Shown here one piece after another: positions 52,044 through 61,117 of a DNA stretch of 64,000 nt; position 1 is the first letter of the stretch; every line of letters begins with the position of its first letter. The notes under the pieces were generated by a model. That model was not told the DNA's origin. It saw only the letters and a program-made list of their open reading frames with translations, and ran no database searches. The DNA is from an uncultured bacterium (GTDB lineage Bacteria > Cyanobacteriota > Vampirovibrionia > Gastranaerophilales > Gastranaerophilaceae): contig CAPQCU010000006.1 of assembly GCA_948684385.1 (NCBI GenBank), positions 26,416 through 90,415 of the forward strand, given 5' to 3'. The position numbers were made by a program, and so were the translations under genes.

Positions 52044-53675
52044 ATGGGAAGAGTTAGAAATTTTATATTAAGTCATATTGACTTGTTTACAGTTCTGGGG
52101 TTGGGAGTGTTCTTTTATTTTATTTATTTCCATAATCTCTGGGCTTATGCTTTGATGGATGTGGATGAGTCAAGATATGTTTCTATGGCTAAAGACATGT
52201 TTCATACTAAAGACTATCTGACGCTTTATCTTAATAACGAGTATTTCTTCGAAAAGCCTCCGCTGTTTTTCTGGGGTGAATGCTTGTCATTCGCTTTGTT
52301 TGGGAAAATTAACGAGTTTACTGCGCGTATTCCCGTTGCTTTAGCCGGAACTCTGTGCGCTTATCTGACTTACTTTACAGGCAAAAAAGTTATCTCAAGA
52401 ACTTATGGCGTAGTGTCAGCTTTGATGCTTTCAACCTCACTTGAGTTCTTAATCCTTGCTAAATTTGCTATTCTTGATATTGGAGTCGCGGTTTGTGTCT
52501 GGTTTTCTCTATGTTTCGGTATGCTTACAAACTTTTGTGAAGAAAAGAACAAAAAATACTTCTGGTGGCTATTCTATATTTTTTCCGGTTTAGCGGTTAT
52601 GGCAAAAGGTATTCCGGGATTTATTGTTCCGTTTGGAGCTATGTTTTTTATTTCTATTGTGTCAAAGAAATTTAAAGAAATTTTTAAACCGCAATATTTC
52701 TTAGTAGGATTCGCTTTATTCTTTCTAATCACCGTTCCATGGCATGTTATTATGCTTAAAATGCATAATCCTTTGTTTTTTGATGAATATGTAATCAAAC
52801 ACCACATTGCGAGGTTTTTTGGAGAAGATACGTTAGGTAGAAAACAACCGTTTTATTTCTATTTTTTAACCATTCTTTGGGGATTTTTTCCATGGATAGT
52901 TTCAACTCTTGCGGTGCTTGGCAGAAAAATTTACAAAAAAGATTATAACCTTGATTTGACAAACACCAGAAAGTTTTTGCTTTATAACGGAATTATTGCT
53001 TTATTTATCCTGCTATTTTTCTCGGCTTCCGATACAAAACTTATCACTTATATTCTGCCAATCTATCCGGCTCTCGCGTGTTTAGGCGGGTATGTCTGGA
53101 CGAATTACATTGAGCATGGTGAATACAGCCGATTTATTAATAAAACGGTTTATGTAGTAGGCGTATTGCTTCTGCTTACATCACTTGCTGCAATTTTAAC
53201 ACCTTTGTATTTACCGGAGCAGCTTGTTAAAGATATTGAAGCTTGCAAAGTTCTTTGCATTGTATCTCCACTTTTATGCGGTATTGTTTCAATGTTTTTT
53301 GCTAAAAAAGAAAAGTATACAGCTGTATTTTTTACTTATGTAATTTTTATTGCGTGGTTTTCGGCAATTGGTACAGAAAAGTTCTTTGAAGTTGATTACA
53401 AATTCGGTCAGGATGATTTGATTAAGTTTGCAAGATACGCAGAGGAGCATGGTAAAACTCTTACAACTTATCAGTTTTCACATAAATATTCTTTGATATA
53501 TTACGGAGGAAAACCTGTTGAATTTGGATTAACTTATGATATCAATGATTTAAAGCGTGAGCTTAAGGAAAAGAATACTCTTGTAATTCTGCGCAAAAAG
53601 ATGATAACCAGAGAAATTGAAAAATTAAATTATCATGTAATAGATACCGGAAGAAAATATATTCTGGTTGAATAA
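52044..53675 (+). CDS. ArnT/PMT-like membrane glycosyltransferase (GT39/GT83 type)
   Basis: The 543-residue protein has about 12 membrane helices. The first external loop has MDVDESRYVSMAKDMF with the acidic pair typical of dolichyl/undecaprenyl-phosphate sugar transferases (ArnT, PMT), followed by FFEKPPLFFWGECLSFALFG. The end is a small soluble domain. Such enzymes transfer a sugar from a lipid phosphate carrier to lipid A, protein or glycan on the outer face of the inner membrane. GGAGAG lies six bases before the ATG. Donor and acceptor are unknown. Confidence 0.85.
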   Translation: MGRVRNFILSHIDLFTVLGLGVFFYFIYFHNLWAYALMDVDESRYVSMAKDMFHTKDYLTLYLNNEYFFEKPPLFFWGECLSFALFGKINEFTARIPVALAGTLCAYLTYFTGKKVISRTYGVVSALMLSTSLEFLILAKFAILDIGVAVCVWFSLCFGMLTNFCEEKNKKYFWWLFYIFSGLAVMAKGIPGFIVPFGAMFFISIVSKKFKEIFKPQYFLVGFALFFLITVPWHVIMLKMHNPLFFDEYVIKHHIARFFGEDTLGRKQPFYFYFLTILWGFFPWIVSTLAVLGRKIYKKDYNLDLTNTRKFLLYNGIIALFILLFFSASDTKLITYILPIYPALACLGGYVWTNYIEHGEYSRFINKTVYVVGVLLLLTSLAAILTPLYLPEQLVKDIEACKVLCIVSPLLCGIVSMFFAKKEKYTAVFFTYVIFIAWFSAIGTEKFFEVDYKFGQDDLIKFARYAEEHGKTLTTYQFSHKYSLIYYGGKPVEFGLTYDINDLKRELKEKNTLVILRKKMITREIEKLNYHVIDTGRKYILVE

Positions 53676-53703
53676 TAATTTTACAAACCTTAACACCTGC
53701 TTG

Positions 53704-53712
53704 TGCTAGATT
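53704..53712 (+). promoter_or_regulatory. Extended -10 placed for a leaderless dnaE mRNA
   Basis: TGC followed by TAGATT (53707-53712) matches an extended -10 element and ends six bases before the dnaE ATG. No ribosome site lies in between. A TTTTACAAA word is at 53679-53687. Confidence 0.4.
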
Positions 53713-53718
53713 ATAAGT

Positions 53719-56700
53719 ATGTCAAAATTTATACCATTACACATTCACTCTGAGTATTCTCTTTTAGACGGAATGAGCAGAGTCGGGGATTTAGTTAAGT
53801 ACGCAAAAGATAATGATATTCCTGCAATCGCAATCACTGACCACGGGGTTATGTACTCTGCTGTTGAGTTTTACGAGCTTGCAATACATCACGGAATAAA
53901 TCCGCTTATCGGATGCGAGTTTTACGTACATAACGGCGATATTCACCAGAAAGATGCAAGCAATAATCCGCTTTATCACTTGATTTTGATTGCAAAGGAT
54001 AATAAAGGGTACAAAAATTTAATTAAACTTGTTTCAACGGCATGGTGTGAAGGTTTTTATTATAAACCGCGTATAAATTTTGAACTCTTACAAGAATACC
54101 ACGAAGGTTTAATTTGCTGTTCTGCCTGCCTCGGGGGTGAAGTTCTACAGGAACTTTTGAAAGGTGAATACGAGAAGGCAAAAGATACAGCAGCAAAATA
54201 TAAAGAATTATTCGGTGACGATTATTATATCGAGCTACAAGACCATAATCTTGAAGAGCAAAAGCGTACTAACCCTGATTTAATCAAGATTGCAAAAGAA
54301 CTTGATATAAAAATGGTTATTACAAATGACTCGCACTATTTGCGCAAAGAAGATGCAGATGCGCAGGATACTCTTTTGTGTTTACAGACAAACGCAAATA
54401 AAGACGATGAAAAACGTTTTCATTTTCCTAATAACGAGTTTTACGTTAAGTCAAAAGAAGAAATGCGCAAGGCTTTTTCATGGATGGATGAGGCGACTTT
54501 TGAGCAGTGCTGCGCTAATACTGAAGAGATTGCAAACAAATGTAAGGTTGAAATTGAGCTCCATAATGCTCCTTTGCCACACTATGATGTACCGGAAGAA
54601 TTTCTTGCTACTGCGGATAAAGTAGACGAAAAAATCATTGAGCGTTTAAAAAAGAAAAATAAAACTGACTCAACAGAAGATGTTATTGAAGAAGCGATTT
54701 ACATTCAGGGGATTGAAAATTATCTGGAGCACGTCGTATTTGAAGGTCTTAAGAAACGTTACGGCGACCCTATTCCTGAGGAAATTGTAGAGCGTACAAA
54801 ATACGAACTAGGTGTAATCAATCAAATGGGTTTCCCTGCGTACTTTATGATTACGTGGGATTTTATTCACTTTGCAAAAACCCATGACATACCGGTTGGT
54901 CCGGGCAGAGGCTCTGCAGCTGGTTCTGTTGTTGCTTACGCACTTGAAATTACGGACATTGACCCGATTTATCACAAACTGTTGTTTGAAAGATTTTTGA
55001 ACCCTGAACGTTTCACCATGCCCGATGTCGATATTGACTTTTGTATCGAACGCCGCGGTGAAGTTATTGATTACGTTACACAAAAATACGGCGAAGACAA
55101 AGTCTGCCAGATTATTACTTTCTCTACTTATGCTCCGAAAGCAGCATTTAAAGGTGTTGGCAGAGTTTTACAGGTTCCGTTTGCAGAAAGTAACAGAATT
55201 ACAGGGCTTATTGAACCGGCTCTGGATGTTGCAAGGGCATCAAATCCAAAAGCAGAATGGCTTAGAGATATTATTGCAGCAGATGGAGAGTCTGATTTCA
55301 AAAAGCTTTATAACGAAGATTATCAGATTATGAACCCTGAAACCGGTAAGACGATTAGCTTCAAGCGCTGGGTTGATATGGCTGTAGCGATTGAAGGACT
55401 TAAATGCGGCACCGGTACTCACGCAGCAGGTGTAATTATTTCTCACGCGCCATTGGACACTATTTTGCCGGTTCAGCCTTCAAAAGACGGAATCGTTCAA
55501 ACAGGTTATCCAAAGCACGAAGCTACAGAAGTTCTTGACCTTCTGAAAATGGACTTTCTTGGGTTAAGAAACCTTACAATGATTACAAAAACCTGTAAAA
55601 TGGTTAAAAAATACAGAGGTATTGATGTTGATATAAACCACATTCCGCTTGATGATAAGCCGACTTACGATATGCTGGTTAAAGGTGAGACAATTGGTGT
55701 ATTCCAGCTTGAATCACAGGGAATGATGAATCTTGTAAAACGCCTTAAACCTGACGTTTTTGAAGATTTAGGCGCATTGGTGGCTCTGTTTAGACCAGGT
55801 CCGTTGGGTTCCGGTATGGTTGACGATTTTGTAGCCAGAAAACACGGAAAACAGGAAATTACATACGCTCATAAACTGCTTGAACCGGTTCTTAAAGATA
55901 CTTACGGCACAATCGTATATCAAGAACAGATTATGCAAGTGTTTCAGGTATTAGCAGATTATTCACTCGGTCAAGCTGACCAGGTACGTCGTATGATGGG
56001 TAAAAAAGACCTCAAGACGATGGAAGAGCAGAGAGGTAAGTTTATTGACGCTTCTGCAAAACACGACATGAAAAAAGATGATGCAGAAAAGCTATTTAAC
56101 CAGATTCTTGCGTTTGCTTCTTACTGTTTTAACAGGTCTCACTCGGCTGCGTACGCTTTTGTTGCCTATCAGACAGCTTATTTAAAAAGGCATTATCCTG
56201 TAGAATATTTTTCAGCGCTCTTGTCCAGTGTATCCGATAACAAAGACCAAACCCAGCTTTATATCGAAGAAGCTCAAAAATATGGCAGTAAAGTACTTGC
56301 ACCTGATATTAACAAGTCATATCTTGAATACGCGCCGGATGGTGATAACATTCGTTTCGGAATGGCTGCAATTAAAGGGGTTGGAGCACCTGTTGTTGAA
56401 GCAATTATCAAAGAACGTGAAGAAAACGGCGATTTTACAAGCATTTTTGACTTCTGTAAACGTCTGGATGCAAAATATGTTAACAAAAAATCTCTTGAAG
56501 GTTTAATTAAAGCCGGTGCATTTTCTAATATCGAAAAAAGTCGTAAACAGCTTTTTGAAAACATTGAACATATTCTGGATGTAACTTCTAAAGAAGCTAA
56601 AGACCGCGCAATGGGTCAGGTAAGCTTGTTCTCTGCATTAGGCGGTAACGAAGATTTTGCAAATGTTCAATATCAGCTTGTCGGCTCTGATGAAGAATAT

Positions 56701-57354
56701 ACAGATAAAGAAATACAGCTGTTTGAAAAAGAGTTTCTTGGATTTTATGTCACATCACACCCGCTTTTCTCAATAAGAGACAAACTCCAATTTCTTATGA
56801 CACATAGAATTTCTGAGCTTGCAGAGGTTAAAGAAGAGGAAGAAGTTACAATCTGCGGCTTAGTAACTGCTACAAGGCAGATACCGACGAAAAAAGATCC
56901 GTCAAAGTTCTTGAGATTTATAACTCTGGAAGACTTATCCGGAAAAGTAGATTGCGTATGTTTCCATAAAAAACTTCAGGAATACGGAGAGCTGCTTGTT
57001 CAGGATAACAAAGTCGTAATCACGGGGAAAGTTCAGCACCGCGGAGAAGACCAGATAAGCGTGCTTATTGACAATGTTAAGTCTGTTGAGAACTCAAATA
57101 TTGTTACTGTAAGCTTAAAGCGCGATGTTAAGTATGAAGAGCTTTGCGGAATTAAAAATATTCTGGCAAAACACCATGGTGATGACCCGGTTATGTTTAA
57201 GCTTCCGCCGGTAAACGGTTACAGCACAAAGATTTTGACTTCGCCTGTTTTCTGGGTTGAATCAACAAATGATATGGTTAATCACATGAAACAGTTTTTC
57301 TCAGATGATATCGAGGTATCAATAAGGTCACTGGATCAACCTTTAGAAATATAA
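53719..57354 (+). CDS. dnaE: DNA polymerase III alpha subunit
   Basis: DnaE is the replicative polymerase. The 1211-residue protein has the N-terminal PHP domain (HIHSEYSLLDGMS, ITDHGVMYSAVEFY), the C-family polymerase core with the catalytic Asp pair in MPDVDIDFCIERRGEVIDYV (about 434-453) and GPGRGSAAGSVVAY. The thumb and fingers follow, with FNRSHSAAYAFVAYQTAYLK, then a helix-hairpin-helix and an OB domain (about 1040-1120). No fused 3'-5' exonuclease is present, so it is DnaE rather than PolC. No Shine-Dalgarno is visible; an extended -10 lies six bases before the ATG. A strong terminator follows. Confidence 0.97.
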   Translation: MSKFIPLHIHSEYSLLDGMSRVGDLVKYAKDNDIPAIAITDHGVMYSAVEFYELAIHHGINPLIGCEFYVHNGDIHQKDASNNPLYHLILIAKDNKGYKNLIKLVSTAWCEGFYYKPRINFELLQEYHEGLICCSACLGGEVLQELLKGEYEKAKDTAAKYKELFGDDYYIELQDHNLEEQKRTNPDLIKIAKELDIKMVITNDSHYLRKEDADAQDTLLCLQTNANKDDEKRFHFPNNEFYVKSKEEMRKAFSWMDEATFEQCCANTEEIANKCKVEIELHNAPLPHYDVPEEFLATADKVDEKIIERLKKKNKTDSTEDVIEEAIYIQGIENYLEHVVFEGLKKRYGDPIPEEIVERTKYELGVINQMGFPAYFMITWDFIHFAKTHDIPVGPGRGSAAGSVVAYALEITDIDPIYHKLLFERFLNPERFTMPDVDIDFCIERRGEVIDYVTQKYGEDKVCQIITFSTYAPKAAFKGVGRVLQVPFAESNRITGLIEPALDVARASNPKAEWLRDIIAADGESDFKKLYNEDYQIMNPETGKTISFKRWVDMAVAIEGLKCGTGTHAAGVIISHAPLDTILPVQPSKDGIVQTGYPKHEATEVLDLLKMDFLGLRNLTMITKTCKMVKKYRGIDVDINHIPLDDKPTYDMLVKGETIGVFQLESQGMMNLVKRLKPDVFEDLGALVALFRPGPLGSGMVDDFVARKHGKQEITYAHKLLEPVLKDTYGTIVYQEQIMQVFQVLADYSLGQADQVRRMMGKKDLKTMEEQRGKFIDASAKHDMKKDDAEKLFNQILAFASYCFNRSHSAAYAFVAYQTAYLKRHYPVEYFSALLSSVSDNKDQTQLYIEEAQKYGSKVLAPDINKSYLEYAPDGDNIRFGMAAIKGVGAPVVEAIIKEREENGDFTSIFDFCKRLDAKYVNKKSLEGLIKAGAFSNIEKSRKQLFENIEHILDVTSKEAKDRAMGQVSLFSALGGNEDFANVQYQLVGSDEEYTDKEIQLFEKEFLGFYVTSHPLFSIRDKLQFLMTHRISELAEVKEEEEVTICGLVTATRQIPTKKDPSKFLRFITLEDLSGKVDCVCFHKKLQEYGELLVQDNKVVITGKVQHRGEDQISVLIDNVKSVENSNIVTVSLKRDVKYEELCGIKNILAKHHGDDPVMFKLPPVNGYSTKILTSPVFWVESTNDMVNHMKQFFSDDIEVSIRSLDQPLEI

Positions 57355-57355
57355 C

Positions 57356-57383
57356 AAAAAGCCCTTCATCAGAAGGGCTTTTT
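57356..57383. terminator. Bidirectional terminator after dnaE
   Basis: AAAAAGCCCTTC (57356-57367) pairs perfectly with GAAGGGCTTTTT (57372-57383) around ATCA. It lies between dnaE and the convergent gene at 57400 and can serve both. Confidence 0.92.
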
Positions 57384-57399
57384 ACTAAAATTATTATGA

Positions 57400-58200
57400 T
57401 TAACCTAGACCGAACTTCGGAGCGGAATCTTTTATTCCTTCGCTGCAAGCCTGTTCGAGTGCCTGTAATCTTTCCTTTGCGTATGCAAGTTGTGTTTCTG
57501 TTGATTCTTTTTCGAGTTCCATATCGGTTTGTTCTGCTTCTAATGGAGCGAGTGCTGCATCCTGTTCTGCTTCTAACTGTGCCTTTGCTGCTTCTAACCA
57601 GATTGATACGTTGTTCTGATAGTTTGAACTCATCTGCTGACACATCATCTGCGCTTGAGATTGGTTCATTTGTGCTTGCTGCATTGCAGATGTGAATACT
57701 TGATATTGTTCTGGTGTATAATTAGCGTTTTTACCATAACCTGTTATTTTGGTAGAATCATTTTTATCATATTGAGGTCTCAGAGTACCTGCCATGTATT
57801 CTTGCATCATTGCACTGGAAATATCTGGTCCCATTGGAACAGATATTTTTCCATCTTTGGTTTTACCATCCGGAATTTCAATTGTATCTTTTTTAAGCAT
57901 TCCGCCAACTTGATTTAATACAAATGAGGTTATTCCGCCTCCGGACATATTCCAAGGATTGAATGCCTGATTTTGCATACCCAGACCCATCTGGTTCTGG
58001 AAGAATACACTAGCCTGACTCTGCATCATTTGAGCTTGTTTTTCAAGCTGAGTCATTTTGCTCGAATACATTTTCTGTACACGGGCAATGTTTTTTGTCA
58101 TACGGTCTAAGCGGCTGCCGTACTTGCACTGCTTTAACGTCAGTTTGTTAACTTGACGTTTGAGCCTCATTTTTTCGTGTAGTAATAACAAGAAAGCCAT
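57400..58200 (-). CDS. Met/Gln-rich coiled-coil protein, unknown
   Basis: Not recognised. The 266-residue protein has a basic helical N terminus, a Met/Gln-rich region (QAQMMQSQASVFFQNQMGLG, about 56-75), and a Gly-rich turn (NMSGGGITSFVLNQVGGML). A second Met/Gln-rich helix follows (AMQQAQMNQSQAQMMCQQMS), and a Glu/Ala coiled coil near the end. There is no signal peptide. The ATG lacks a close ribosome site; GGAG is 16-17 bases upstream, so the start could be the internal ATG ten codons on. Repeated TTGTTACAAAA words lie 85-127 bases upstream. It has the look of a secretion-associated or structural protein, which is a guess. Confidence 0.6.
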   Translation of the reverse strand: MAFLLLLHEKMRLKRQVNKLTLKQCKYGSRLDRMTKNIARVQKMYSSKMTQLEKQAQMMQSQASVFFQNQMGLGMQNQAFNPWNMSGGGITSFVLNQVGGMLKKDTIEIPDGKTKDGKISVPMGPDISSAMMQEYMAGTLRPQYDKNDSTKITGYGKNANYTPEQYQVFTSAMQQAQMNQSQAQMMCQQMSSNYQNNVSIWLEAAKAQLEAEQDAALAPLEAEQTDMELEKESTETQLAYAKERLQALEQACSEGIKDSAPKFGLG

Positions 58201-58284
58201 TTTTTGTGCCTAGTCTCCGTATTTTTTATACTCTTATATATATAAAGTATAGTTTCTGTTAACAATTTCACATTTTTAACTATT

Positions 58285-58327
58285 TTGTTACAAAAGTTTA
58301 CATGAAATCTTGTTACAAAAATTTACA
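58285..58327 (-). promoter_or_regulatory. Two direct repeats of TTGTTACAAAArTTTACA
   Basis: TTGTTACAAAAGTTTACA (58285-58302) and TTGTTACAAAAATTTACA (58310-58327) differ at one base and lie 25 bases apart. Within each, TTACA recurs at ten bases. They sit in the divergent gap between the Met/Gln-rich gene and the TOPRIM gene and could control either. Confidence 0.55.
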
Positions 58328-58335
58328 GGATATAA

Positions 58336-58341
58336 TATAAT
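58336..58341 (+). promoter_or_regulatory. -10 box for a leaderless TOPRIM-gene mRNA
   Basis: TATAAT (58336-58341), overlapping a second TATAAT at 58331, ends seven bases before the ATG at 58349. No ribosome site is present. Confidence 0.45.
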
Positions 58342-58348
58342 ATTTCTG

Positions 58349-59341
58349 ATGAGGTACAAAAAATTAACAACCGAACAAATTTTAATATCTTTAGACAGGC
58401 TCACCAGATTTAAATTTACAAAGAAAAAATATTTGAGAGTTTTTACTGATATAATATTATCTAATTTAATAGAGCCTAAATATAAAAAAAATGAGTTAAT
58501 CAATTTACCTTATGAAACTATAACAGAGCTTGCGGAAGAAATCTTTAACGGCTCTCTTGCCGGCTGTAATAATGATTTTTCAATAAACCAGCGGCTCTGT
58601 GAGTATGAAAATTCGGTTTTTTATGTTGATGAAGAGGCTCGCATATTATTAAATAACAAAATTAATTATATAGGAGCACTGGACTTAATTCCTGAGGATT
58701 CTCCGGTAAACCTCAGGTGGCTGAAATCTCTGGCGAGGTGTAAAGATTTAATCCAACTTAGAGAGCAGGAGCTTTTAAAGTACCCGATAGAGAAAGTTTT
58801 GCTTGTTGAAGGTATTACTGAAGAAATTTTGCTTCCTGCGTTCTCAAAGTTTCTGGGGCATGATTTTTATAAAAAGGGGATACAAATTATACCTGCTGGG
58901 GGGAAAAATCAGGTTGTAAAAATGTATTATCAGATGATTGAAGAAGTTAAGCTGCCTATTTTCTTGCTGTTGGATAAAGACGCCGAAGAAAATATTCGTC
59001 AGATAACTCCAAGACTGCGTAATATTGATAAAATTCATCTTGTATCCTGCGGAGAGTTTGAAGACTTGCTTCCTAAATCTTTAATTGTAAAAACTATTAA
59101 CAACCATTTAAGGAACTTTAATTCGATTTCTGATGAAGATTTTGATGATGGCATGTCAGAAGTTGAAAATTTGGAAAATATTTTTAAAACAAAAGGATTG
59201 CATGAGTTTAAGAAAGCAGAATTTGCAAAACTTGTCAGAGATAATATTTCTTCAAACTCGGATATATCGGCAGAAATTACAGAAATAATAAGAGAAATCG
59301 CAGAAGAAAATAAAACTCTTGACAGTAAATTTTGTTCTTGA
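58349..59341 (+). CDS. Stand-alone TOPRIM (OLD-type) protein
   Basis: The protein of about 330 residues has a helical N-terminal half of about 145 residues and a TOPRIM domain. The domain has the invariant Glu154 in LLVEGITEEILLP, the acidic motif FLLLDKDAEEN (about 205-215) and SCGEFEDLLP (233-242). This matches the nuclease-type TOPRIM of OLD-family proteins, but the ABC-type ATPase domain of OLD is absent. A metal-dependent nuclease or primase-like role is inferred. A frame opens at TTG 58310; the ATG at 58349 sits just after a TATAAT and was preferred. A defence role would be speculative, since no partner gene is adjacent. Confidence 0.65.
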   Translation: MRYKKLTTEQILISLDRLTRFKFTKKKYLRVFTDIILSNLIEPKYKKNELINLPYETITELAEEIFNGSLAGCNNDFSINQRLCEYENSVFYVDEEARILLNNKINYIGALDLIPEDSPVNLRWLKSLARCKDLIQLREQELLKYPIEKVLLVEGITEEILLPAFSKFLGHDFYKKGIQIIPAGGKNQVVKMYYQMIEEVKLPIFLLLDKDAEENIRQITPRLRNIDKIHLVSCGEFEDLLPKSLIVKTINNHLRNFNSISDEDFDDGMSEVENLENIFKTKGLHEFKKAEFAKLVRDNISSNSDISAEITEIIREIAEENKTLDSKFCS

Positions 59342-59408
59342 TAAGATAAATCTCGTGGTCAGAGATCACAGCCGAAGTAATAAAAAGGTTTTAAATTTAA
59401 TAATATTT

Positions 59409-59481
59409 GCGCTTGTAGCTCAGCAGGTAGAGCACTCCCCTTTTAAGGGATAGGTCGCGCGTTCGAATCGCGCCAAGCGCA
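59409..59481 (+). tRNA. tRNA-Lys (anticodon TTT)
   Basis: A full cloverleaf is visible. The acceptor stem is GCGCTTG with CAAGCGC and discriminator A. The D arm is GCTC/GAGC. The anticodon loop is CTTTTAA with anticodon TTT at 59442-59444. The T arm is GCGCG TTCGAAT CGCGC. The outermost anticodon-stem pair is a C-T mismatch (27-43). CCA is not encoded. A T-run follows directly and may terminate transcription. The preceding 59342-59408 shows no gene. Confidence 0.95.
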
Positions 59482-59598
59482 TATTTTTTCGTCTAAATTT
59501 ATATCAAGTCAGCTACTTGACTTATTTTTGTAAAATACCTTATATTTATCCCTTTATTTAGTCCTGTTTGTGATAAAATACTTCTGAGGAGTAGGAAT

Positions 59599-60141
59599 AT
59601 GCCGTTTGAGTTTGAAAAACAAAGAATTGACGATGTAATACTTGTAAAACCAAAAGTATTTGGTGATAATCGTGGTTTTTTTATGGAATCATATAAAAAA
59701 TCAGATTTTTATGAAAATGGAATAGACGTAGAGTTCAATCAGGACAACCATTCAAAATCAATTAAAGGTGTTCTGCGCGGTCTGCACTATCAGGATGCTC
59801 CATTCGGGCAGGCAAAGCTTGTACGATGCGGAAGAGGAAGGATTTACGACGTAGCAGTTGATATTAGAAAGAACTCAAAAACTTTTGGTGAGTATGTAAA
59901 AGTTGAATTATCAGAAGAAAATAAACACATGCTTTATATTCCGGAAGGATTTGCTCACGGATTTGTTGTTTTATCAGATGAAGCCGAGCTTCTGTATAAA
60001 GCAAGCGGAGAATATGCACCTCAAGCTGATAGAGGGGTTCTTTGGTGCGATAAAGATATTAATATTGATTGGGGCATTGATTTTGAACCAATTTTATCAG
60101 AAAAAGACAAGAAACAACCTACATTGAAGGAGATTATATGA
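59599..60141 (+). CDS. rfbC: dTDP-4-dehydrorhamnose 3,5-epimerase
   Basis: RfbC performs the third step of dTDP-L-rhamnose synthesis. The 180-residue cupin protein has the catalytic His in GVLRGLHYQ, the conserved KLVRCGRGRIYDVAVDIRK and IPEGFAHGFVVLSDEAELLY. GAGGAG lies before the ATG. It leads the rfbC-rfbB-rfbD-rfbA-dxr operon, and its end overlaps rfbB by four bases (ATGA). Confidence 0.96.
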   Translation: MPFEFEKQRIDDVILVKPKVFGDNRGFFMESYKKSDFYENGIDVEFNQDNHSKSIKGVLRGLHYQDAPFGQAKLVRCGRGRIYDVAVDIRKNSKTFGEYVKVELSEENKHMLYIPEGFAHGFVVLSDEAELLYKASGEYAPQADRGVLWCDKDINIDWGIDFEPILSEKDKKQPTLKEII

Positions 60142-61115
60142 ATTTATTAGTAACAGGCGGTGCTGGCTTTATTGGAAGCTGTTTTGTAAGACATATTTTA
60201 AACAAATATTCTGATTATAAAGTAATCAATATTGATGCTCTTACTTATTGCGGAAACTTGGAAAACTTAAAAGACATTGAAAACAATCCAAATTACAAAT
60301 TCGTTCACGGTAATATCTGTGACAGAAAGCTTGTTAGAGATTTGGTTTCACAGGTAGATTGCATTGTAAACTTTGCAGCTGAATCTCACGTAGATAATTC
60401 TATTAAACATCCTGAAATCTTCGTTGAGACAAATGTTCAAGGTACATTGAACCTTCTTCAGGCAGCGAAAGAAATCGGTGTGGAAAGGTATTTACAGGTT
60501 TCTACTGATGAAGTATACGGCACTCTTGGCAAAACAGGTTATTTCTATGAAACAACTCCGCTTGCTCCAAACAGCCCGTATTCAGCAAGTAAAGCAAGTG
60601 CTGACATGCTTGTAAGAGCTTATTATGAAACATACAAAATGCCGGTTTTGACTACAAGATGTTCTAATAACTACGGGCCTTATCAGTATCCTGAAAAACT
60701 TATTCCGTTCTTTGTATCAAAGCTTCTTAGAGGCGAAAAGGTACCTGTTTACGGTGATGGTTTGAATGTTAGAGACTGGTTATATGTTTATGACCATTGT
60801 GCAGCAATCGATACAGTACTTCACATAGGTAAAGTTGGCGAAGTTTACAATGTTGGCGGTCATAATGAAAAAACAAACATGGAAATTACACACCTTATTC
60901 TTAATGCTATGGGTAAAGATGAGTCCTCAATTGAATACGTTCAGGATAGGTTAGGGCATGACAGAAGATACGCAATTTCTAATGACAAAATAACTTCCGA
61001 GCTTGGCTGGGAGCCTTCCGTAACATTTGAACAAGGTATTAAAATGACAATTGACTGGTATCTTAAAAATCAGGAATGGATTAAACATATTGAAGCTAAG
61101 AAAGTCGGGGTTTAA
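60138..61115 (+). CDS. rfbB: dTDP-glucose 4,6-dehydratase
   Basis: RfbB performs the second step of dTDP-L-rhamnose synthesis using bound NAD+. The 325-residue extended short-chain dehydrogenase has TGGAGFIGS at the N terminus, NFAAESHVDNSI, VSTDEVYGTL and the catalytic YSASK (about 152-156). Four-base overlap with rfbC; rfbD begins two bases after its stop. Confidence 0.97.
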   Translation: MNLLVTGGAGFIGSCFVRHILNKYSDYKVINIDALTYCGNLENLKDIENNPNYKFVHGNICDRKLVRDLVSQVDCIVNFAAESHVDNSIKHPEIFVETNVQGTLNLLQAAKEIGVERYLQVSTDEVYGTLGKTGYFYETTPLAPNSPYSASKASADMLVRAYYETYKMPVLTTRCSNNYGPYQYPEKLIPFFVSKLLRGEKVPVYGDGLNVRDWLYVYDHCAAIDTVLHIGKVGEVYNVGGHNEKTNMEITHLILNAMGKDESSIEYVQDRLGHDRRYAISNDKITSELGWEPSVTFEQGIKMTIDWYLKNQEWIKHIEAKKVGV

Positions 61116-61117
61116 TA

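Noticed and set aside
59350..59375. Small hairpin ATCTC/GAGAT before the tRNA as a terminator
   Set aside because: Only five pairs and no T-run.
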